DNA from: Triplophysa rosa
Taxonomy: Eukaryota > Chordata > Actinopteri > Cypriniformes > Nemacheilidae
Direction: 5' to 3'
Length of the DNA stretch: 64,000 nucleotides
Assembly (NCBI RefSeq): GCF_024868665.1
Contig: NW_026634127.1
Span: forward strand, 1 to 64,000
In this document: positions 52,966-63,038 of the stretch, piece after piece
Layout of the letters: each line of letters starts with the position of its first letter
Numbering within the stretch: the stretch's first letter is position 1
Translations under genes and position numbers: made by a program
Notes under the pieces: generated by a model
What the model saw: the letters and a program-made list of their open reading frames with translations, nothing else
Told to the model about the DNA's origin: nothing
The model's database searches: none

Positions 52966-54264
52966 CAGGGCCGGCTCTAGGCATGGGCATGGGCAGGGGT
53001 GGGCTGAACCCACCTAAACGTCTGTCTTGCCCACCCAATGAGAATCAAAAAATAACACCAAAAATTGTTGTACTTTCTATTGGCTGAAAGCAACGTCACT
53101 CTTCACTTCACTGCTCTGGCTTTAGTTTGAAGCATGCTACATGCTACAGGTGGAAGCAAAAAGCAAAATGAATTTTAGACGCACTGCACACATGTAAAAT
53201 TAAGCATGTAAAATTAATTGTGCAGTAAAATCAGATTTATTTATCCATTTTTGCGGTCTTATTTTGTGCTGTTAACAAACAGCTATTATTTGCTTGCAAT
53301 ATATAGGCTAGATTTTAACCTACTGACTTTCAGTAATGACTGAAAGCTCAATCTTCCGAAGCTCCCGCTTCAGAAATAAATCTGTGTCTCTCCATCTCAA
53401 ACACCCCAATTCACACTACAGGTGGTAGCGAAACAATGTGCAAAATAGTTTAGTTTAGGCGCGATGCGCGCTCACGATACCACATGAAAAACAGCAGATA
53501 CGATGTAAAGTTCATTGTGCAGTGTAATCAGATTAATTCATTCTATTCATTAAACGAAATTAAACAGAAATCAGTGATCGTTCAGTGATGGGGAATGTTC
53601 TTAGCCCGCTTTCTTTTATAGGCTTCTATTTATGTCCAGTTTACATAACCGCTTTATTTAAGGTGTAAAACATCAACAAAATTACTATATAATTTATACA
53701 CAATTACTATATAAGAGGCAATAATCAACAATATTTTTTTTTCATTTTAAACTCGCAGTCTTCTGTAATGAATGCCTGTTTGTTATATTTATAACATCAT
53801 AAATCATTTAAATCCTGCATGTATTGCAGTCATATACTGCAGTGTTTGTTGAATTCCAACAAATTCATGAGAGCATGATAATAAAGCAATTTTTAAAAAT
53901 CTGGCTAATTTCATAAAACATTTTTACTTTTTCTAACGTATACAAACATTAGTTTTGTGTTGCTTAAAACTAAATATGAACTTGTTTTTTGCTGTGTTTC
54001 TGTTTTAAAAATACAGATCATCTTTTCTGTTTCTCCAGTTCATTTTCTCCAAATAAATAAAAAGAAATTATATGAAATTTGGGAGAAATGTTGTCAGAAG
54101 TTCACAGAAATAAACAAAAATCAGAAAAAAAGGAAAATACTTTTGAAATGGACTCTTAATTTTGTCTGCAGCTATACTGTCTGTGTGGTTGGGGTATATG
54201 CCCACCCAGAATATCTGCTAGTCCACCCAGTCCACCCTTCTGCACCTGGCAGGAACCGGGCCTG
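52966..54264. mobile_element. Non-autonomous hAT element (GTTTATAT duplication)
   Basis: GTTTATAT occurs at 52958-52965 and 54265-54272. Ends are CAGGGCCGGCTCTAGGC and, in reverse complement, CAGGCCCGGTTCCTGCC. The interior is AT-rich and encodes nothing recognisable. The left part contains a GCCCACCC-rich stretch mirrored near the right end (CCACCCAG). It is a different subfamily from the TAGGGCTGC elements. Confidence 0.85.
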
Positions 54265-54550
54265 GTTTATATGTCAATTTTTTAATAAGATTTCAGTATG
54301 GTATTTTGCGCTCTTTCTGAGATGCGACTCAGTTTTTAGTGATTTTTCTGCATGAAAGTTGCATCGATACATATGTTTGATTTTTATCCATAGCAACTCA
54401 TAAATAAAAAGTATTTAACATTATGTCTAAACACTATGGCATTAAAGTATTCTAGTATTCGAGTTTTCTAGGCTATAAAAGATGAAAAAGCAAATAAATC
54501 GACGTGGCAGTTGATTCGGTCAGTCGTCTACATTGTTTGGTTGCCATTAG

Positions 54551-55089
54551 TGTCAGGGTTGCGGACAGAGAACCCAGACGCAGACAGCTAAATAACCAAA
54601 AAATATTTTTATTAAACGTAAACACAAAACACACAATGGGGCAAAACAGGAATTCGTAATAATAAAACAAACAGAACACTTCCCACGAGGGGGAATAAAC
54701 TCAAGGACTCAAAAAGAAACAAAAACGTATACTTCACAAAACACGACAGGGCAGGATCACAGCAAGGACAAAATTCCAGATGAGGGTAACGCAGGGCAAG
54801 ACAAGGAACGGCAAATACAACAATGATCTGACACAGGACGAGGAATTCACTGGGCTTATAAAGGAGAACACTAACAAGGGATGATGACGCAGGGAGGGTG
54901 ACGGCTAGGTGACGGGGATAGAGTACCGGGAAACAAGGGGGGCGGGGCCAAGGCAAGAGACAGGAGGACACACGGCACAATGTCAAAACAAACTGCCACG
55001 TACCCCCACACAAGACGTAACACACACAAGACATGGTACTGTCACGACCCTGTCCACAAGGCTTGAAAACACCGGACAGGATCCTGACA
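54551..55089 (-). mobile_element. Solo family L LTR in the sp1 intron (ATTAG duplication)
   Basis: ATTAG occurs at 54546-54550 and 55090-55094. On the minus strand the LTR reads TGTCAGGATCCTGTCCGG to CAACCCTGACA. It contains a GC box next to a CCAAG/CCAAT-like word (GGGCGGGGCCAAGG, plus strand about 54941), a polyadenylation-type AATAAA near 54611 and the TTGTTTT-rich tail. It is in the same transcriptional orientation as sp1. Confidence 0.85.
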
Positions 55090-55544
55090 ATTAGCATATT
55101 TAGGTTTAAAATGAATGCTGCTATTTTTTGGGCTATTTCAAGCTAATTGGGCAATTTTTTTACAATAAAATAAACCAGCACAAAAAAACTGTAATATAAA
55201 TGTAAGTCAAACAATTGAACTATCTGCTGTTTTGGGAGAAGTTGCATAACTGAGAAAATCTGCACGGTAACATTTGTGAGAAAATCTGCACGATCACATT
55301 TGTGAGAAAATCTGGACGTCACATTTGTGAGAAAATCAAGCTGAGAGAATCTCATAAAAAGGTGAGACTTAAAAACTGTACATTTATATGGTACACCTTT
55401 GCATTTTCTCTCGAATTGCATTATGTATTTGTAAAACGCTTTCTGTTTGTTTCAGAGTTTAGTTTCTTTTGCAAAAAAGGTTGCGTTTGTTTGCAAAATG
55501 CTGTATTTGTTTGTTAAGTTTTGGCACAATTTTCGCTCCATATG

Positions 55545-56224
55545 AGAGGGACTGGTGATGAGGTGTACAGACAGACAGACAGACAGATGGATAGATGAAT
55601 GACAGACGGGATAGACAGATAGAAGGGCGTGATGGACAGACGGATGAACACAGATGGATGGATGAGGGGATGTAGGGACAGATGAGCGGGACTGGTGATG
55701 AGGTGGACAGACAGACAGACAGACGGACAGATGAATGACAGACGGGATAGACAGATAGAAGGGAGTGATGGACAGACAGATGAACACAGATGGATGGATG
55801 AGGGGATGGAGGGACAGATGAGAGGGACTGGTGATGAGGTGAACAGACAGACAGACAGATAGATGGATGGATGAATGACAGACGGATAGACAGATAGAAG
55901 GGAGTGATGGACAGACAGACAGATGGATGGATGAATGACAGACGGGATAGACAGATAGAAGGGAGTGATGGACAGACGGATGAACACAGATGGATGGAGT
56001 GACAGATGAGAGGGACTGGATATGAGGTGGACAGACGGACAGACAGACAGATAGATGGATGGATGGATGGATGGATGGATGGATGAATGACAGACGGGAT
56101 AGACAGATAGAAGGGCGTGATGGACAGACGGATGGAGGGACAGATGAGAGGGACTGGTGAGGAGTTGGACAGACAGACAGACAGATGAATGACAGACGGG
56201 ATAGACAGATAGAAGGGAGTGATG
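55545..56224. repeat. sp1: Higher-order GACA/GGAT minisatellite next to the sp1 zinc-finger exon
   Basis: Blocks of roughly 130 bases recur about five times. Each includes GATGAATGACAGACGGGATA, GACAGATAGAAGGGAGTGAT, GGACAGACGGATGAACACAG and GAGAGGGACTGGTGATGAGG, with variable numbers of GACA and GGAT units. The array ends about 39 bases from the donor of the exon at 56263. Long open frames on the minus strand arise because the units lack stops, and one runs continuously out of the zinc-finger exon. Confidence 0.85.
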
Positions 56225-56262
56225 GAGTAGCAGTGTTTGTCTGGTGGTTGCAGATGACAGAC

Positions 56263-56456
56263 CTGTGTGTGTTCTCTTGTGTCGCTGCAGCTCATCAGAT
56301 CGGGTGAAGCGTTTCCCACAGAAGGACCAGGAGCAAACGAAGGGTCTTTCTCCAGTGTGCCAGCGTAAGTGTGCTCGCAGATGAGACGTCTTCCCATAGA
56401 CCTTCCCACATCCAGGAATATGACAGATGTGCTGCTTCTTCTTACTGGGGTCATTG
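56263..56456 (-). CDS. sp1: Transcription factor Sp1, zinc fingers 1 and 2 exon
   Basis: The exon lies between an AG acceptor (56458-56457) and a GT donor (56262-56261). It encodes 64 full codons starting [18 protein letters not shown]. Finger 1 (KTSHLRA) and finger 2 (RSDELQR) have the base-contact residues K-H-A and R-E-R of Sp/KLF factors, which read the GC box together with finger 3. The incoming codon is split CG/C, giving Arg with the previous exon. The outgoing split is G/GT, giving Gly with the last exon. [17 protein letters not shown] and HKRTHT match Sp1. Confidence 0.9.
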
Positions 56457-57115
56457 CTGCCATAAAAGAAATGAGTTGACACGGTTTCAAACAGTGCCTT
56501 TAATGACAACTAAGACCTTTGGGGATTTGTCTTCATGAAAGCTGCATTGATACATATGCTTGCCTTTGATCCATAGCGCCTTACAAATAAAAATAATTTA
56601 ACCTTATGTCTAACATTGTGTCTGCTTTGCAGTATGGTTTACACAATAGTATAGTGCGGAGGCACTGATAGATAAGCCAATGGCAGAGGGAGGGGAGACG
56701 AAAGGGAGTGACTGGATGTGCTGCAATATAACATTTGGGCACATACAATTTAAAATATATATTGTTGCAAATATACAGCATCTCACAGAAGTGAGTACAC
56801 CCCTCACATTTTTGTAAATATTTTATTATATCTTTTCATGTGACAACACTGAAGAAATGACACTTGGCTACAATGTAAAGTGAGTGTACAGCTTGTATAA
56901 CAGTGTAAATTTGCTGTCCCCTCAAAATAACTCAACACACAGCCATTAATGTCTAAACCGCTGGCAACAAAGTGAGTACACCCCTAAGTAAAAATGTCCA
57001 AATTTGGCCTAAATAGATATTTTCCCTCCCCGGTGTCATGTGATTCGTTAGTGTTACAAGGTGTCAGGTGTGAATGGGGAGCAGGTGTAATAAATTTCGT
57101 GTTATCGCTCTCAAC

Positions 57116-58065
57116 ATGGCACCTCATGGCAAAGAACTCTCTGAGGATCTGAAAAAAAGAATAGTTGCTCTACATAAAGATGGCTTAGGCTATAAGAAGA
57201 TTGCCAAGACCCTGAAACTGAGCTGCAGCACGGTGGCCAAGACCGTACAGCGGTTTAACAGGACAGGTTCTACTCAGAACAGGCCTCGCCATGGTCGATC
57301 AAAGACGTTGAGTGCACGTGCTCAGCGTCATATCCAGAGGTTGTCTTTGGGAAATAGACGGATGAGTGCTGCCTGCATTGCTGCAGAGGTTGAAGGGGTG
57401 GGAGGTCAGCCTGTCAGTGCTCAGACCATATGGCACACACTGCATCAAATTGGTCTGCATGGCTGTCGTCCCAGAAAGAAGCCTCCTCTAAAGATGATGA
57501 ACAGTTTGCTGAAGACAAGCAGACTAAGGACATGGATTACTGGAACCATGCCCTGTGGTCTGATGAGACCAAGATAAACTTATTTGGTTCAGATGGTGTC
57601 AAGCGTGTGTGGCGGCAACCAGGTGAGGAGTACAAAGGCAAGTGTGTCTTGCCTACAGTCAAGCATGGTGGTGGGAGTGTCATGGTCTGGGACTGCATGA
57701 GTGCTGCCGGCACTGGGGAGCTACAGTTCATTGAGGGAACCATGAATGCCAACATGTACTGTGACATACTGAAGCAAAGCATGATCCCCTCCATTCCATC
57801 AGGATAAAGACCCCAAAAGAAGCTGAGGGTAAAGGTGATGGACTGGCCAAGCATGTCTCCAAACCTAAACCCTATTGAGCATCTGTGGGGCATCCTCAAA
57901 CGGAAGGTGGAGGAGTGCAAGGTCTCTAACATCCACCAGCTCTGTGATGTCGTCATGGAGGAGTGGAAGAGGACTCCAGTGGCAACCTGTGAAGCTCTGG
58001 TGAACTCTATGCCCAAGAGGGTTAAGGCAGTGCTGGAAGATAATGGTGGCCATACAAAATATTGA
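57116..58065 (+). pseudogene. Tc1-like transposase with frameshift and small deletion
   Basis: The start ATG at 57116 gives MAPHGKELSEDLKKRIVALH, the bipartite paired-like DNA-binding domain. After a frame change at about 57470-57500 come the first catalytic aspartate (ALWSDETKINLFG) and VKHGGGSVMVWDCMSAAG. The region of the second aspartate at about 57800 is damaged: a stop follows SIPSG and only a vestige (GATAAAGACCCC) remains. The last acidic box, SPNLNPIEHLWGILKRKV, is intact in the final frame, ending at 58063. The element cannot move by itself. Confidence 0.85.
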
Positions 58066-58157
58066 CACTTAGGGGTGTACTCACTTTTGTTGCCAGCGGT
58101 TTAGACATTAATGGCTGTGTGTTGAGTTATTTTGAGGGGACAGCAAATTTACACTGT

Positions 58158-58455
58158 AATAAAAGCTCAATAAAAGGGAAGGAAGGAGGCGGGAACCGGC
58201 AAACAATCACAAACTTTTAATAAAAAATAAAGAAACAATACTCCAGCAGTAAAAAGGCCGGCAGCCAAACAAAACTTAACATGTCCGGGCCCGGTCCTCT
58301 CTCGCGGTATACTCCTGTCGATCGTCCTTTAATGCTTCCGATCTCCTCCGTGAGAGATGCGAGACTGGTATAACGCCCAGCTGACACTCATTATCGCTCA
58401 CGCCACCGGCCTCACTTCCTCCTCCCACGGCTCTCATCACGCCTCCCTCGTCACA
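58158..58455 (-). mobile_element. Short insertion in the Tc1 right end (TACACTGT duplication)
   Basis: TACACTGT occurs at 58150-58157 and 58456-58463, marking a 298-bp insertion. On the minus strand it has GAGAGGACCGGGCCCGGACA, GTTTGGCTGCCGGCC and CCGGTTCCCGCCTCCTTCC and ends AT-rich. I recognise the words from cyprinid genomes as a short non-autonomous retroelement, but cannot name the family. Confidence 0.6.
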
Positions 58456-58671
58456 TACACTGTTATACAAGCTGTACACTCACTACTTTACATTATAGCA
58501 AAGTGTAACTTCTTCAGTGTTGTCACATGAAAAGATATGATAAAATATTTGCTCAAATGTGAGGGGTGTACTCACTTCTGTGAGATACTGTAGTTGCAAA
58601 ATGCGACCATGTGGTGTGCTCCTGCGAATGCTCAGCTCTGCACAAGCATTTAAATTAATCTGATAACGTTA

Positions 58672-58852
58672 GCCAGGGTTCCTCAAATCCGGTCCTGGGG
58701 GGCCAGTGTCCTGTAGAGTTTATCTCAAGCCCTGATTAAACTCACTCACATGTGATGGTCTAGTGATCCTCAAAAGACCTCGATTAGCTTGCTCAGGTGT
58801 GTTTGATCAGGGCTGGCATCGGCCCTTCCTGGGCAAGATTTGAGGAACCCTG
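58672..58852. repeat. Dispersed fish repeat beside the sp1 donor site
   Basis: Starts CAGGGTTCCTCAAATCCGGT and ends inverted, GATTTGAGGAACCCTG, with CCTGTAGAGTTTATCTCAAG and GCTTGCTCAGGTGTGTTTG inside. It is the same family as 1200-1366. Its right end lies 16 bases from the last base of the sp1 exon. Confidence 0.75.
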
Positions 58853-58868
58853 AAAAAAGCAGACTTAC

Positions 58869-59007
58869 CGTCCCTCTCCGTCTTTGCAGTATGGACAGGT
58901 GCATGCTTCCCTGCGTGTCCGTCTGCTGGCTGGTGTGGGACTGCCCTCAGCATTCTCATCCATCACACTGCCGCTTTCTTCCAGAGCGTCTCCACCCCCT
59001 GCATCAC
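58869..59007 (-). CDS. sp1: Transcription factor Sp1, Buttonhead-box exon
   Basis: A 139-base exon between an AG acceptor (59009-59008, after a pyrimidine-containing stretch) and a strong donor (GTAAGTC). It encodes DAGGGDALEESGSVMDENAE, then SRRTRREACTCPYCKDGEG and the first two bases of an Arg codon completed in the next exon. CTCPYC is the Buttonhead (CxCPxC) box that Sp factors carry just N-terminal to the fingers. RREACTCPYCKD is a close match to vertebrate Sp1 (Sp3 and Sp4 have RRVACTCPNC). The upstream glutamine-rich activation exons are not in the window. Confidence 0.85.
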
Positions 59008-59864
59008 CTGCGCAACACACCACATTTTAATATGACTCTTTCATTCTAATAACTACTGCAAATGACTGGAGTTATGAATCATTAACGGGTCACTGACGTA
59101 CAATATAATCCCCATTTATGTGGTGCGACCAATTACAGCAATGATAGAGTAAAATAGACCTACAGTATATGCTTGTTTTTCTTATCAAGAACATGTCAAA
59201 CAAAATAAACAAGATAACCGTATATATCACAGACTGTCAATATACCTTGCGTTTTGTTCGTTTTGTTTTGTCTTTTTTCTTTTTGTATTATAGCGTTCCG
59301 CGCAGTTTTGATGTATTTTTTTCAACATAAAAAACGATATACAAGATATAATATTAATGCATTATGAATATTTAATGATAATAATAAGCTTGATGTGAAA
59401 TTGTGACTAAATAAAAACGTAACAAATTACGTCGTCATTAACTTAACTTAATGATTATGATCAGTGTTGCTTTTCCATGCTAGGAGCAATTACGGGAGTC
59501 AAGGGTTTCAAAGATGATGCCATAGTAACTTCTTGACAGGTAGGAACATGTTATGATTCGATTTTGATTATGTTGCTTATGTAGTTTGTGGACCTTTATG
59601 CATTACATCGTTACTCAGCGTCTAACGGGAACTATGCTGCATCTAATCCCATTTTAAAGCTGTTGTTTATGGAAGTGGTTTTCGCTATTGTAGTAACGTT
59701 ATGTACTGTAACATGTTCTCACTGGGGAATGAGACATGATTTAATTGGAATTAATCCAAGAGCTTCTGGTTTGTGCAGGCGCGTTCATACGTTTTGGAGG
59801 CGTGGCTTTTACGGCGATTCACATGCTGGTTTATTAACATTGTTGTACATTTTACACTATTTTT
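59008..59864. other. sp1 intron sequence, nothing recognised
   Basis: AT-rich sequence with no exon or repeat family I can name. The ORF at 59588-59866 has no domain and overlaps the start of the next repeat. Confidence 0.4.
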
Positions 59865-61690
59865 AGGGCTGCCCCTGACGAGCTATTTCTTTAGTCGATT
59901 AGCAGTCGTTCATTTAGGCCATTCGTCGACTATTTGCACATTTATGATATTAATTGAAATATTTCAATATACATGGGGAATGAGGACATCAGATGATGGT
60001 TTAAGCTTCATGTATGAAAAAGATATTTTATGTAACACATTTTATTTATTTCTGTATATAATGTATTGAATATATTTATTCCTGTTGTTTTGCATTTGGT
60101 GTTAAGGCTTTGTTTTCTTTTACGTTGGTCAGTTTGCTGTATTTTTATTTATTCGTTCATTTACAATTTATTTCATATTGTACTTTTAAAATATTGCCAC
60201 AATTTCGATTTTGAAGAAAACACTTGTTTTCCACATTATAGTCTATTTTTGCGGTTATATATACATATACAGTGTATAAGTCTTATAATATATTATATAT
60301 AAATTGTTTTTATTGCTAACATTTTTCTATATTACAGAGCTATACAAAACCATTATAATGAACCTTTAAAATATAAATTAAGTGCTCAAGAGCATGCATA
60401 ATGCAATACACTGTGACACCACTACAAGTTACGATTAGGTCTCAATATAATATTTCCCTTTATAAAACGGTCAGTTCTTGTGCTTGATTCTGATTGGCTA
60501 AGCCGAGTTCTAAGCCGTTATAAAATACCTTGATTAATAACTGCTTACATAGCCTAAATATAATTTTATTTACTTTATTTTATGAAACCTTGCTACGCAT
60601 ATGGAAAAACAGTTTTGTAAAAGCAATAAGCCCCACGAAGCAGTGGGTTACAGGGCATTTTAGAACAGCTAAGGGGGTTTTAATGACTCCGCTTCGCGCC
60701 ACAATGCCCTTATCTGTTATAAAATGCACTGTAACCCACTGCTCCGCGGGGCTTATTGCTTTTACAAAACTGTTTTTCCATATGCGTAGCAAGGTTTCAG
60801 GTTTCAAGGCCTACGGACACGTAACGAAACCTTAATTTCTCTGGATCAGACCGCAAAAATAGACTATAATGTGAAAAACAAGTGTTTTCTACAAAATCAG
60901 AAATGTGGCAATATTTTAAACGCAGAATATGAAATAAATTGTAAATGAACTAATAAATAAAAATACAGCAAACTATCCAACGTAAAAGAACTCACAGCCT
61001 TAACACCGAATGCAAAACAATAGGAATAAATATATTCAATAAATTATTTAAATAAATAAAATGTAAAACAGCAACTAAAAACACTACAACAATCTATTTT
61101 CTTAACTCACCCAACTTTTCCTTCGATTTCCGCATCTCCGTCATCAGTGCGCTTCTTCATACACCGTAGACAGCCCCACCGGTTTCACGGAGGACACGGA
61201 GATCAGTTTTCCCGACGATATGGCCAGACTTATGTTCCTGCGACATTCCAAAACACCAAATGTTCAGTATAATCTATATAATAAAGTGCATTATGTAAAG
61301 AAAAGAAGATGCCCAGAACATGAATGCAAAGCATTTACACGCTTTGTCCCGTGATCTTTTTTTTATGAGCTTTCATTCACGTTCTAGGGTAGCTCTTCGG
61401 CATTTACATAATACACTTTATTAAGGCGTATACTGAATTTGATCTTTATGGATTAGGCCTCAGTAGGCATTTTGGATTGTCGCAGGGACCCAAGTCTGTC
61501 CGCATTGCCGGGAAACTGAGCTCTGTGTCCCACACACAATGAAGACGATGCGGCTGCCTTTAGAAGTGCACTGATGGCAGAGGCATTGAAGGGATGCAGT
61601 AAATGTGCTTAACAGATCTGGCAAACGTAGGATTGCATTCCTCATTTTTTAGCCACCATGCTGGATTTGTGGACAAAAAAACAGAAGCAA
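59865..61690. mobile_element. hAT-type element fragment, inverted relative of 50945-52425
   Basis: It starts TAGGGCTGCCC and continues with TTAGTCGATTAGCAGTCG, then GAAATATTTCAATATACATG and GGGGAATGAGGACATCAGAT, matching the reverse complement of 52099-52425. Further on, 61190-61660 matches the reverse complement of about 51165-51620 (CCTGCGACATTCC, GGGACACAGAGCTCAG-type words). The far terminal repeat is missing, so the copy is truncated near 61690. A foldback element is nested at 60583-60799. Confidence 0.7.
60583..60799. repeat. Foldback with 93-bp arms
   Basis: Arms 60583-60675 and 60707-60799 are inverted copies. Both arms begin TGAAACCTTGCTACGCATAT and contain CAATAAGCCCC and GGGTTACAG. 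The 31-base loop is CGC-rich. Because the arms are nearly identical, both strands show the same open frame, which is not a gene. Confidence 0.85.
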
Positions 61691-62111
61691 AGGTGGCCTA
61701 TGTTTCACGGTAATGAACATTTTTTCAGATTGTGAGTTCTGTGCAGCTGGCAACATTATTTCCCACCGCAACCTTTTTTTTTTAAAAGCGAGAAAGTAAA
61801 CTATTGCTTTAAGTTGGTGTCATTCATCCAAATGCGCCATTGATGTCCGCGTGCGCTTTTGGTTTTAAACCCAGTGTCCTGCCACCCTTGAAGGTCAATT
61901 TAATTATTTTTTCAATATAGCGCCAGATCATAATAGAAGTCATTTAAGGTTACCTTTCCTATATAACATGTCTATACCTTGTTCTTTTATTAAACAAACT
62001 AAATAGAATTATGCTATTTATCCTATTTACACGACGGCATGTCATTTCTGTTTCTACATGGTCACGCATTTACAATTCTCCACTGCTCGCCGTATCGAGT
62101 TCCGCCACGAT
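61691..62111. other. Nothing recognised
   Basis: AT-rich non-coding sequence, probably sp1 intron or upstream DNA. Confidence 0.35.
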
Positions 62112-62126
62112 GCACGCACACACACA

Positions 62127-62157
<31 letters not shown>

Positions 62158-62184
62158 GCACACACACACGCACACACACACACG
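62112..62184. repeat. CA/CACG microsatellite
   Basis: GCACGCACACACACACGC and related CA and GCAC repeats over about 73 bases. A smaller one lies at about 63789-63811. Confidence 0.9.
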
Positions 62185-62924
62185 TGCGAACATACACATG
62201 TAAGCACACTCCACATGGATTAAAGTGAAAAAAATTCTTCTGACTGATTTTTTTTCAGGCCAAGTCATATTCCTTTAACCAATAGCTTTTTTTTTGTGTG
62301 TTTTTTTTAACCACTTTACATAGTATTGCCAGTTTGCATATTTTAAAAGCTATTTTTAATTATGAAAAAAATATACTTACCTAGACAAATAATTAACCAT
62401 CTATAACTTTTCAGTGCATTTTTTAATTTATCTTATAAGAACAAACAATGTTTTCTGAAACTCTTAATAATTAACAGAAAAAACAAAAACAAAATAAAAG
62501 AACCACGAAAGACCAAAAATGTTGTTTGTATTTGTCTCCAGAGTGCTTTTCACTTTTTCTGCCTTTTGGCTGTGAAACCATATTCCTGAAGCTTGGCTAC
62601 ACCTGACACCCGTTTCAGTGTTTGACAAGCTACATGACTAGTTTCAGTGTTTGACTATTTACAGTGTTTGACTAGCTTTCCCAAGGTGACCATTAAGAAG
62701 GTAGCCTATCACTTTAACATTTCCATAGTGACGCGGCACTCCTTATCATGTGACACACCGCAGAGCCACAGCAGCTGAATGACTGATGCATTGCTTTTAC
62801 ATCATTTTTCTTTTTTACTCAAAACAATTCACAAACTCTTAACTATGTCATGAAATATCTGACATTGTGATTGTCAAATATGTGCATGTGAATGTGTTTT
62901 GTTGTTTAAACACTTATAATGATC

Positions 62925-63035
62925 GCATTAGTTGAGCTATAAGCGGGCGCCGCCATGTTTGTTTCTGCCGTGGTCTGAGATCTGTCGGATTTACATCACG
63001 TGAATTCATCAACTTCTCTTAAAAACACAAACGTA
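62925..63035 (+). promoter_or_regulatory. Candidate promoter and 5' exon of an unidentified transcript
   Basis: GGCGCCGCCATGTTTG contains a YY1-type core (CCGCCATGTT), as seen at many TATA-less vertebrate start sites. It is followed by TTTACATCACGTGAATTC with an E-box CACGTG and by a donor-like ACGTAAGTG at about 63030-63038. The local rise in CpG contrasts with AT-rich surroundings. This could be a first non-coding exon on the plus strand, or a promoter of sp1 or a divergent neighbour. No transcript evidence is available from sequence alone. Confidence 0.25.
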
Positions 63036-63038
63036 AGT

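Larger units (their letters stand above)
40198..56262 (-). other. sp1: sp1 intron between zinc-finger exons, about 16 kb
   Basis: A GT donor lies at 56262-56261 directly after the zinc finger 2 exon, and an AG acceptor at 40199-40198. The intron contains, from left to right, a dispersed repeat, a Tc1 with a nested hAT, a LINE with a nested hAT and MITE, two minisatellite blocks (one split by a hAT), another hAT and a solo LTR. No other host exon was seen inside. Stretches not listed separately (about 40640-41835, 41900-42214, 44934-45470, 54273-54545 and 55095-55540) show nothing I recognise. Confidence 0.75.
56776..58590 (+). mobile_element. Tc1-like transposon with TA target, nearly complete
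   Basis: Terminal inverted repeats read CAGCATCTCACAGAAGTGAG and, reverse-complemented from the right, CAGTATCTCACAGAAGTGAG, followed by TACACCCCTCAC. They lie between TA dinucleotides at 56774-56775 and 58591-58592. A second inner inverted segment (CTAAACCGCTGGCAACAAAG near 56954, its complement near 58090) supports a composite IR/DR structure. The transposase gene is at 57116-58065 and a short foreign insertion at 58158-58455. Confidence 0.9.
56457..58868 (-). other. sp1: sp1 intron, 2.4 kb, mostly a Tc1 element
   Basis: Donor GT at 58868-58867 (GTAAGTC) and acceptor AG at 58458-type position 56458-56457. Three quarters of the intron is the Tc1 element 56776-58590. A dispersed repeat fills 58672-58852, close to the donor. 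About 320 bases next to the zinc-finger exon (56457-56775) show nothing I recognise. Confidence 0.75.

Noticed and set aside
55459..56509. Minus-strand frames of over 330 residues that include the zinc fingers
   Set aside because: The true exon ends at 56263 at a GT donor that joins in phase to the last exon. The remainder is minisatellite read-through.
60530..60835. Similar proteins encoded on both strands
   Set aside because: They arise because the two arms of the foldback are inverted copies of each other.
62011..62268. His/Thr-rich and Cys/Val-rich frames
   Set aside because: They are translations of the CA/CACG microsatellite.
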